Shown here in pieces: positions 1-4,736 of a stretch of DNA of 7,229 nucleotides. Every line of letters begins with the position of its first letter. Position 1 is the first letter of the stretch. Both the position numbers and the translations under genes were made by a program. The notes under the pieces were generated by a model. The model searched no databases. It saw nothing but the letters and a program-made list of their open reading frames with translations, and was not told the DNA's origin. Location of the stretch: positions 1 through 7,229 of the forward strand of contig CANQRJ010000072.1 of assembly GCA_947626215.1 (NCBI GenBank). The letters are read 5' to 3'. This DNA comes from an uncultured Bacilli bacterium. Lineage in GTDB: Bacteria > Bacillota_I > Bacilli_A > RF39 > UBA660.

Positions 1-2
1 GT

Positions 3-28
3 GATTATTTTAACAAGTTAAAATAATC
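3..28. repeat. Perfect 12-bp inverted repeat, hairpin or operator
   Basis: GATTATTTTAAC at 3-14 is exactly complementary to GTTAAAATAATC at 17-28, with only two bases between. As RNA this would be an AT-rich hairpin with about 10 usable pairs. No T-run follows on the plus strand, so it is a poor terminator for a plus-strand gene upstream. The near-continuous dyad could equally be a protein-binding site. The window begins here, so what lies before it is unknown. Confidence 0.6.
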
Positions 29-35
29 TATCGTT

Positions 36-72
36 GGTTTGTCGTGACTTTGTCACTTTTGTTTGACAAACC
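36..72. repeat. Nested inverted repeat upstream of the cyclophilin gene
   Basis: An outer arm GGTTTGTC (36-43) pairs perfectly with GACAAACC (65-72). It encloses an inner hairpin GTGAC (44-48), TTT, GTCAC (52-56). The inner hairpin is followed by TTTTGTTT, so by itself it could be a weak terminator for a gene left of the window. The full 37-bp element could instead be a structured RNA end or an operator. It ends 36 bp before the -35 box of the next promoter. Its role is not decided by the sequence. Confidence 0.5.
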
Positions 73-107
73 TACATTTGTAAATGGAATAGTAAAAAAT
101 ATGCAGG

Positions 108-136
108 TTGAAATCAATTTCGTTTTGTGATAGAAT
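108..136 (+). promoter_or_regulatory. Extended -10 promoter of the cyclophilin lipoprotein gene
   Basis: TTGAAA (108-113) and TAGAAT (131-136) are separated by 17 bp, each one base from the sigma-A consensus. TG at 128-129 sits one base before the -10 box, giving an extended -10. Transcription should start near 142-144, about 25 nt before the ATG at 168. This argues against translation from the TTG at 108 or the ATG at 135, since both lie inside the promoter. Confidence 0.7.
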
Positions 137-167
137 GGATTTTACGAAAGAAGTTGTGAAAAAGAAT

Positions 168-800
168 ATGAAAAAAATTGGACTTATAATATTAATGATG
201 GGGTTCTTAGTTTTTTTTACCGGATGTGGAAAAGAGCTTTCTCCAAATGGAGAATTAGAAGGGTATCAATATGAAGAAACAGAAGAACGTACGACTACAG
301 TAAAGATTGTTACAAACAAAGATAAAGTCATATTAATAGAATTATACCCAGACATCGCGCCTATTACAGTAGAAAATTTTCAAAAGCTAGTGAGTGAGAA
401 ATTTTATGATGGTTTAATTTTCCATCGTGTTGTCGAAGATTTTGTCATTCAAACAGGTGATCCAAAAGGAACGGGAACAGGTGGAAGTGAAGAAACAATT
501 AAAGGGGAATTTAAAGAAAATGGAGTAGAAAATAATCTTGCTCATGAAAAAGGAATTCTTTCTATGGCAAGATCTGATGATATGGACTCTGCATCCAGTC
601 AATTCTTTATCTGTGTAGGGGATAAAGATGCTGAAAATATGAAATACTTAAATGGAAAATATGCGGCTTTTGGAAAAGTTATTGCAGGTTATGATGCCGT
701 AGAAGAAATATCGAAAGTAAGTACGGATGTAAATGATAAACCAACCCAAGTTCAAAGAATCAAATCCATTCGTTTTGTAAATGTTGATAGAATAAAATAA
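168..800 (+). CDS. Cyclophilin-type peptidyl-prolyl cis-trans isomerase, lipoprotein
   Basis: This 210-residue protein should catalyse cis-trans isomerisation of Xaa-Pro bonds in proteins folding outside the membrane. Residues 1-20 are a lipoprotein signal: MKK, a hydrophobic stretch, then the lipobox FTGC with Cys20 as the expected lipidated residue. The cyclophilin domain spans about 44-205. Visible hallmarks are FHR (Arg87, matching catalytic Arg55 of human CypA), FVIQTGDP (Gln95), GILSMAR (129-135) and SASSQFF (141-147; Phe147 matches CypA Phe113). The CypA Trp121 position, important for cyclosporin binding, is Tyr160, and the His126 position is Tyr165. The ATG at 168 is chosen because it gives a proper signal peptide and lies downstream of a good promoter; the Shine-Dalgarno site is weak (AAAGAAG at 147-153). 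Upstream in-frame TTG 108 and ATG 135 overlap the promoter. No terminator is visible between the stop and the next promoter. Function is secure; the exact client proteins are not. Confidence 0.93.
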   Translation: MKKIGLIILMMGFLVFFTGCGKELSPNGELEGYQYEETEERTTTVKIVTNKDKVILIELYPDIAPITVENFQKLVSEKFYDGLIFHRVVEDFVIQTGDPKGTGTGGSEETIKGEFKENGVENNLAHEKGILSMARSDDMDSASSQFFICVGDKDAENMKYLNGKYAAFGKVIAGYDAVEEISKVSTDVNDKPTQVQRIKSIRFVNVDRIK

Positions 801-802
801 AA

Positions 803-829
803 GTAAACAAAATGTAAACAGAATGTAAT
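803..829. promoter_or_regulatory. 11-bp tandem direct repeat, possible activator or repressor site
   Basis: GTAAACAAAAT (803-813) is followed directly by GTAAACAGAAT (814-824) and by a partial third copy GTAA (825-828). The period is 11 bp, about one helical turn, and the array ends 5 bp before the gltX -35 box. Read on the minus strand, the units give TTTACA-like hexamers spaced by 5 bp. That geometry resembles tandem response-regulator boxes such as the TT(A/T/C)ACA repeats bound by Bacillus PhoP. The repeat is seen directly; a PhoP-family role is inference, and simple AT-rich chance is possible. Confidence 0.4.
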
Positions 830-833
830 TTTA

Positions 834-862
834 TTGACAAATAAAGAAAATTTATCTAAAAT
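834..862 (+). promoter_or_regulatory. Promoter of the gltX T-box leader
   Basis: TTGACA (834-839, perfect -35) and TAAAAT (857-862, five of six) are separated by 17 bp. The expected transcription start is near 869-870, which places it just before the T-box Stem I. Its match to consensus is among the best in the window, as expected for a gene then controlled by attenuation. Confidence 0.85.
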
Positions 863-868
863 GATATC

Positions 869-1077
869 AAGAAAACAAAGAAAAAGAAGAGTAAAAATTG
901 AATTTCTTTTAAAAAGAGAGTTTGGAAAATGGTGAAAGCCGGACAAAGAATCAATTTTGAAGAAACTTTTGAGTTGGGTAATCCAAAATTACCTCGGGGA
1001 TGTCACGTTAAGATGAAAGAATAAATTAAGGTGGTACCACGAACTCTCTCGTCCTTTGGTATACACCTTTTTATTTT
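869..1077 (+). promoter_or_regulatory. T-box riboswitch sensing uncharged tRNA-Glu
   Basis: This leader binds uncharged tRNA and lets transcription continue into gltX. Stem I can be drawn: AAAAG (882-886) pairs with CTTTT (966-970). Above it is a specifier loop with AGTA (890-893) on the 5' side and GAAGAAA (959-965) on the 3' side. Then AAAATTGA (894-901) pairs with TCAATTTT (951-958), and TTCTTT (904-909) with AAAGAA (945-950). The purine tract AGAGAG (915-920) and the conserved distal-loop motif GGTGAAA (931-937) follow. The likely specifier is GAA (962-964), a Glu codon, which fits the downstream gene. A short hairpin GGTAAT/ATTACC (977-982 with 988-993) and an F-box-like ACGTTA (1005-1010) follow. 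The T-box itself, AAGGTGGTACCACG, is at 1028-1041. Its TGGT (1032-1035) would pair with tRNA 3' ACCA, predicting discriminator base A. The antiterminator is AAGG/CCTT (1028-1031 with 1053-1056) plus ACGA/TCGT (1039-1042 with 1049-1052), with a 7-nt bulge TGGTACC. Confidence 0.93.
1028..1077 (+). terminator. T-box attenuator hairpin before gltX
   Basis: AAGGTG (1028-1033) can pair with CACCTT (1064-1069). After a small asymmetric bulge (G1034 against TA 1062-1063), TACCA (1035-1039) pairs with TGGTA (1057-1061). CGA (1040-1042) and TCG (1049-1051) can close an inner stem. A tract TTTTTATTTT (1068-1077) follows. This hairpin uses the T-box bases needed for the antiterminator, so the two are mutually exclusive. 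It may also stop read-through from the cyclophilin gene, which has no obvious terminator of its own. Confidence 0.75.
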
Positions 1078-1093
1078 AGAAAGAAGGTTACTT

Positions 1094-2737
1094 ATGAAAA
1101 AAGAATTAGTAGAAAGATTATTACCTGGTCTTACTCATGATGTAGAATATTATGAAAAATTATACCCTGAAAGAGATGTAAAAAATGGGGCCATTGTTAC
1201 TCGTTATGCACCAAGTCCTACAGGATTTGTTCATGTTGGAAATATTTTTCAACTTTACATTTCCAAAAAAATGGCAAGACAAACAGGAGGAATCCTATTT
1301 TTAAGAATTGAAGATACCGATCAAGAACGTTTAGTAGAAAATGGAATTACTAAAATTATTCAAGATGTGGCACCTTTTGGAATTCAGTTTGATGAAGGCG
1401 CTTTGAGTGAAACGGAAGAAAAAGGAAATTATGGACCTTACATTCAAAGTAAAAGAAAAGAAATTTATCAAACGTATGCAAAAGACTTATTATTAAAAGG
1501 GCTTGCTTATCCTGATTTCACAACCAAAGAAGAAGTAGATGCCATGCGTAAAGAACAAGAAAACAGTAAACGAAGAATTGGTTACTATGGAAAGTGGGCA
1601 CGAAGTAGATTTTTAAGTGAAGAAGAAATTGAAAGCAAATTAGATCAAGGCCTTCCCTATATTATTCGCCTAAGAAATCCAGGTGATTTTAATAATAAAG
1701 TAGTGGTGGAAGATGGAATCCGTGGTAAACTCGAATTTCCAGAAGATGATATCGACCAAGTTTTAATTAAAAATGATGGACTTCCAACTTATCATTTTGC
1801 TCATGTGATTGACGATCACTTAATGCATACAACCCATGTCATACGAGGAGATGAGTGGGTAAGTAGTTTACCAGTTCATATAGGTCTTCATAAAATATTA
1901 GGATTTAAACCTCCTATTTATTGTCATATTCCACCATTAAGTAAGAAAGAAGGTTCTACCATCCGAAAGCTTTCTAAACGAAAAGATCCTGAGATGGCCG
2001 TTTCTTACTATCATGAAATGGGAATTCCAATTGAAGCCGTTATGCTTTACTTAGAGACCATTGCAAATTCGAATTTTGAAGAATGGTATCTTGCTCATCC
2101 AGAAGAAGACCCTGAAAACTTTGAACTTACTTTTTCAAAAATAGGAACTTCCGGAGCTTTATTTGATATGGAAAAATTATTGAATATTTCTAGAAATTTT
2201 TTAAGTAAGATCTCAGCAGAAGATTTCTATCAAAGAATACTTAGTTGGTCAGAAACATACGATCAAGAATGGAAAAGAAAATTAGAACAAGAAAAAGAAA
2301 CTTCCATTTCTTTTCTAAATATTGAAAGAATATGTGAAAAACCAAGAAAAGACTATGCAATGTATAGTGAAGTAAAAAATGGGATGTGGTACATCTTTAA
2401 AGACTTTGAACCTCAAGAATATGAATGGCAAAAAATTACAAATAAAGATGAAATTTTACAAATATTAGACACATATATGAAAGAATATTATGATCATTCG
2501 GATAACGAAGAAGTGTGGTTTAATAAAGTCAAACTTTGTTGTGATACCCTTGGATATGCTTTGAATATGAAAGAATATAAAAATAATCCAGAAAAATTTA
2601 AAGGAAATGTAGCCGATTTTACAACCGTCATTCGAGTTGCATTAACAAGTAAATCTAGAACGCCGAATTTATATGATATTATGAATATATTAGGGGAAGA
2701 AGAAATAAAATGGAGAATAGAAAAACTGAGAAAATAA
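1094..2737 (+). CDS. gltX: Glutamate--tRNA ligase (glutamyl-tRNA synthetase)
   Basis: This 547-residue cytoplasmic class I synthetase activates Glu with ATP and charges tRNA-Glu. The HIGH-type motif is HVGN (47-50) within APSPTGFVHVGN. LRIEDTD (70-76), TYHFAHVIDDHLM (232-244) and HVIRGDEW (248-255) are conserved active-site segments. The KMSKS-type motif is KLSKR (292-296). The C-terminal helical region (about 345-547) should read the anticodon. It is longer than the roughly 480-residue Bacillus subtilis enzyme and resembles the long clostridial form, with EYYEKLYP near the start and GYYGKWA at 163-169. The segment after LAYP reads DFTT, where many relatives have a CxC pair for zinc, so zinc binding there looks lost. 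The ATG at 1094 is chosen because AGAAAGAAGG (1078-1087) lies six bases upstream; the earlier in-frame GTG at 1031 lies inside the T-box. Expression should rise when tRNA-Glu is uncharged. It overlaps the next gene by 28 bp. Whether it charges only tRNA-Glu or also tRNA-Gln cannot be told. Confidence 0.97.
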   Translation: MKKELVERLLPGLTHDVEYYEKLYPERDVKNGAIVTRYAPSPTGFVHVGNIFQLYISKKMARQTGGILFLRIEDTDQERLVENGITKIIQDVAPFGIQFDEGALSETEEKGNYGPYIQSKRKEIYQTYAKDLLLKGLAYPDFTTKEEVDAMRKEQENSKRRIGYYGKWARSRFLSEEEIESKLDQGLPYIIRLRNPGDFNNKVVVEDGIRGKLEFPEDDIDQVLIKNDGLPTYHFAHVIDDHLMHTTHVIRGDEWVSSLPVHIGLHKILGFKPPIYCHIPPLSKKEGSTIRKLSKRKDPEMAVSYYHEMGIPIEAVMLYLETIANSNFEEWYLAHPEEDPENFELTFSKIGTSGALFDMEKLLNISRNFLSKISAEDFYQRILSWSETYDQEWKRKLEQEKETSISFLNIERICEKPRKDYAMYSEVKNGMWYIFKDFEPQEYEWQKITNKDEILQILDTYMKEYYDHSDNEEVWFNKVKLCCDTLGYALNMKEYKNNPEKFKGNVADFTTVIRVALTSKSRTPNLYDIMNILGEEEIKWRIEKLRK

Positions 2738-3192
2738 AAACCTATGAAATGTTAAAAGAAAAAATTTTTGAAAAAAGATTTTTAGACCGTTACGAAGAAT
2801 CTTATCGTTTTTTGCATTCTCATCAAGAAGAATGGAAAGTATTAGAAGATTTAATTCGTTATCATGAAAATTTTTCTTTGAATGAAAAAGTGTTAAAAGC
2901 AAACGGGATATTAGATGCAATTTATTATTTCTATTTAGAAGATACCAAAGAAGAATCTTTAAAATATTTAAAGCATCCAACCGAAGAAAGTAATATGCGA
3001 ATCGCGTGTGATCAATTATTATTAAAAGAACTCGAAAAGAATTATTCTCTTTATTCTAAAATCTTGGCTGCGAAAGAGGAATGCAAAAGATTGGAAAAAC
3101 GTTTGTCAAAAACGAAAATGGAGTCTATCAAAAGTTCTATAGAGAAAGAAAAAGTGTCTATAGAAGGAGAACAAGCATCTTTTCAAAAATAG
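2710..3192 (+). CDS. Unrecognised small helical protein, coupled to gltX
   Basis: I do not recognise this 160-residue protein. It is very rich in Lys and Glu, has no signal peptide or membrane segment, and reads as nearly all helix. Residues about 105-150 (leucine and charged residues, LLLKELEK then KEECKRLEKRL) could form a coiled coil. Residues 60-80 contain an aromatic helix (DAIYYFYLE). Two cysteines (100 and 125) form no metal motif. The start ATG lies inside the last codons of gltX in another frame, 28 bp of overlap, with AGGGGAAG (2692-2699) upstream. Translation is therefore probably coupled to gltX and governed by the same T-box. A second in-frame ATG at 2749 would avoid the overlap, giving 147 residues, but has no Shine-Dalgarno site. 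The terminator directly after the stop supports a real operon end. Size and helix content loosely recall YlbF/YmcA-type proteins, but I see no firm motif. A role linked to translation would be a guess from position only. Confidence 0.82.
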   Translation: MENRKTEKIKTYEMLKEKIFEKRFLDRYEESYRFLHSHQEEWKVLEDLIRYHENFSLNEKVLKANGILDAIYYFYLEDTKEESLKYLKHPTEESNMRIACDQLLLKELEKNYSLYSKILAAKEECKRLEKRLSKTKMESIKSSIEKEKVSIEGEQASFQK

Positions 3193-3218
3193 AATGCCAC
3201 TTTTCAGTGACATTTTTT
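3193..3218 (+). terminator. Rho-independent terminator of the gltX operon
   Basis: AATGCCAC (3193-3200) pairs with GTGACATT (3207-3214) around the loop TTTTCA, with one C-A mismatch. The T-run 3213-3218 follows. It starts at the base after the stop codon of the small gene. Confidence 0.8.
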
Positions 3219-3264
3219 CATTTTTAAAAAATTAAACATTTTAATGATGTTTTGCTAAAATAGT

Positions 3265-3293
3265 TTGCAAATTCATTTTTTCTAAAGTATAAT
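3265..3293 (+). promoter_or_regulatory. Promoter of tig
   Basis: TTGCAA (3265-3270) and a perfect TATAAT (3288-3293) are separated by 17 bp. The transcript should begin near 3300, leaving only about 20 nt before the ATG at 3321, enough for the Shine-Dalgarno site. The in-frame ATG at 3303 falls almost on the start of transcription, so it is unlikely to be used. Confidence 0.88.
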
Positions 3294-3320
3294 ATAGAAG
3301 TTATGGAAGGAGTGTATTTT

Positions 3321-4580
3321 ATGGCAAAAAATGCAGAAAATACAGAAAAAATCAAAATTAAAGTAGAAGGAACAGAATGGGAAAAAGCATTAGATAAATC
3401 ATTTAAAAAAAATGTAAAAGAAAGAAAAGTAGATGGATTTCGTAAAGGAGCCATTCCTAAAGATATGTATATTAAAAAATTTGGAATTGAATCTTTATAC
3501 ATGGATGCCGTAGATGAAGTTTTAAATGATGCATATGAAAAAGCTTTTGAAAAGAAAAAAGTAGAACCTCAAATTCAACCAAGTATGGATGTAACAGAAA
3601 TCAATGAAAAATCTGTCACTCTTGAATTCACATTTATTGGAAAACCAGAAGTAAAATTAGGAGAATATAAAAATTTAAAATTAAAAAAAGAAAAAGCAAC
3701 TGTTACTGATGAAGAAATTCAACATGAGATTGAGCATTTAAGAATGCAATTTGCAGAAATTCGTGAAAAAGAGAGTGGTGTTGTAGAAGATGGTGACACT
3801 GCATCTATTGACTTTAAAGGAGAAATAGACGGTAAAGAATTAGATGGTGGAAGTGGAGCTAATTATCCACTTGAAATCGGTTCTCATACCTTTATTCCTG
3901 GATTTGAAGAAGGTGTTTTAGGAATGAAAGTGGGAGAAGAAAAAGATCTTCATTTAAAATTCCCAGATGATTATAAAGCCGATTTAGCAGGAAAAGAAGT
4001 GGTTTTCCATGTAAAATTAAATGAAATTAAAACAAAAATTTTACCTGAAATTGATAAAGAGTTCTTTGAAGATTTAGGGTATGATAAAGTCACTAATGAA
4101 GAAGAATTGAAAAAAGAAGTAAAAAATGTATTAATGACTCAAAAAGAGAAAGATATAGATGATGCTTTCTTAGAAAAAATATTAGAAGAAATTTCTAAAA
4201 ATATGGAAGTAGAAATTCCAGATGAAATTATTGATGAAGAAATTCATAGAATGATTCATCAATTAGAAGATCAACTAAAAATGCAAGGACTAACATTAAA
4301 ACAATATTATGAATTTACTGGAACAAGTCATGAAGACTTACATAAAAATATGGAACCAGAAGCAATAAAACGAATTAAATATCGTTATTTAATTGAAGAA
4401 GTTGCCAATGTTGAAAAAATTGATGTCACAGAAGAAGAAGCCGAAAAAGACGCCGAAGAAATGGCAAAAAATTATGGAATTTCTAAAGAAGAATTAGTCA
4501 ATGCTTATGGAAGTATGGAAATTTTAAAATATGATGCTAAAATGCGTAAAACATTAAAATTTTTACAAGAAAATAATTAG
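3321..4580 (+). CDS. tig: Trigger factor, ribosome-associated chaperone and prolyl isomerase
   Basis: Trigger factor docks beside the ribosomal exit tunnel and shields nascent chains. The 419-residue length is close to the usual 425-435. Domains in order: ribosome-binding N domain (about 1-115) with the signature GFRKGAIP at 39-46; FKBP-type isomerase domain (about 153-237), with EDGDTASIDFKG, FIPGFEEGVLGMKVGE (191-206) and FPDDY; and a helical C-terminal chaperone domain whose arms would be formed by about 240-419. The ribosome-contact triplet FRK (40-42) is intact, but the Lys common after the following Gly is Ala44. The ATG at 3321 is preceded by AAGGAG (3307-3312) at a spacing of 8; the ATG at 3303 would add six residues but overlaps this site and the transcription start. 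The gene is monocistronic: promoter at 3265 and terminator immediately after the stop. The protein is acidic and Lys-rich, like its neighbours in composition. Confidence 0.96.
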   Translation: MAKNAENTEKIKIKVEGTEWEKALDKSFKKNVKERKVDGFRKGAIPKDMYIKKFGIESLYMDAVDEVLNDAYEKAFEKKKVEPQIQPSMDVTEINEKSVTLEFTFIGKPEVKLGEYKNLKLKKEKATVTDEEIQHEIEHLRMQFAEIREKESGVVEDGDTASIDFKGEIDGKELDGGSGANYPLEIGSHTFIPGFEEGVLGMKVGEEKDLHLKFPDDYKADLAGKEVVFHVKLNEIKTKILPEIDKEFFEDLGYDKVTNEEELKKEVKNVLMTQKEKDIDDAFLEKILEEISKNMEVEIPDEIIDEEIHRMIHQLEDQLKMQGLTLKQYYEFTGTSHEDLHKNMEPEAIKRIKYRYLIEEVANVEKIDVTEEEAEKDAEEMAKNYGISKEELVNAYGSMEILKYDAKMRKTLKFLQENN

Positions 4581-4611
4581 AAAATCGTTGATTTTCTTTT
4601 TTTCTTTTTTT
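4580..4611 (+). terminator. Rho-independent terminator of tig
   Basis: GAAAATC (4580-4586) pairs with GATTTTC (4590-4596) around a GTT loop. Two runs of seven T follow (4597-4603 and 4605-4611). The first base of the stem is the last base of the tig TAG stop. Confidence 0.82.
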
Positions 4612-4679
4612 GACTATTTTATGAAGTATCTTTTTTTTTAAGAATTGTATTTTTTGAGAAAAAAAAGAATTAAAAAAAC

Positions 4680-4708
4680 TTTACAAAAAGAGGAATAAAT
4701 TTTATAAT
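4680..4708 (+). promoter_or_regulatory. Promoter of lon with A/T-tract upstream region
   Basis: TTTACA (4680-4685) and a perfect TATAAT (4703-4708) are separated by 17 bp. Transcription should start near 4715. Upstream, runs T9 (4631-4639), T6 (4650-4655), A8 (4659-4666) and A7 (4672-4678) resemble an UP element or bent DNA. I see no CIRCE inverted repeat (TTAGCACTC-N9-GAGTGCTAA), so HrcA control is not supported; CtsR control was not evident either. Confidence 0.85.
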
Positions 4709-4736
4709 AAAAAACAATTGTGAAGGAAGTGATGTT

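Noticed and set aside
63..90. Alternative promoter TTGACA (63-68) with TGGAAT (85-90), spacer 16
   Set aside because: The -10 matches only four of six bases, and the TTGACA overlaps the arm of the inverted repeat. The extended -10 promoter at 108-136 is better and explains the start at 168.
108..167. N-terminal extension of the cyclophilin from TTG 108 or ATG 135
   Set aside because: These codons lie inside the -35/-10 promoter, and the extension would bury the lipoprotein signal behind 11-20 polar residues.
1031..1093. N-terminal extension of gltX from GTG 1031
   Set aside because: This stretch is the T-box and its terminator, and a near-consensus Shine-Dalgarno site points to ATG 1094.
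2690..2980. Minus-strand open frame of 96 codons across the gltX/small-gene junction
   Set aside because: It is antisense to two supported genes, rich in Phe, Leu and Lys as expected for the complement of AT-rich coding DNA, and has no ribosome-binding site I could see.
3234..3252. Short dyad AAACAT/ATGTTT with a 7-base loop upstream of the tig promoter
   Set aside because: Only six AT-rich pairs, expected by chance in DNA of this composition, and not followed by a T-run.
3303..3320. Six-residue extension of trigger factor from ATG 3303
   Set aside because: It sits at the predicted transcription start and covers the Shine-Dalgarno site of ATG 3321.
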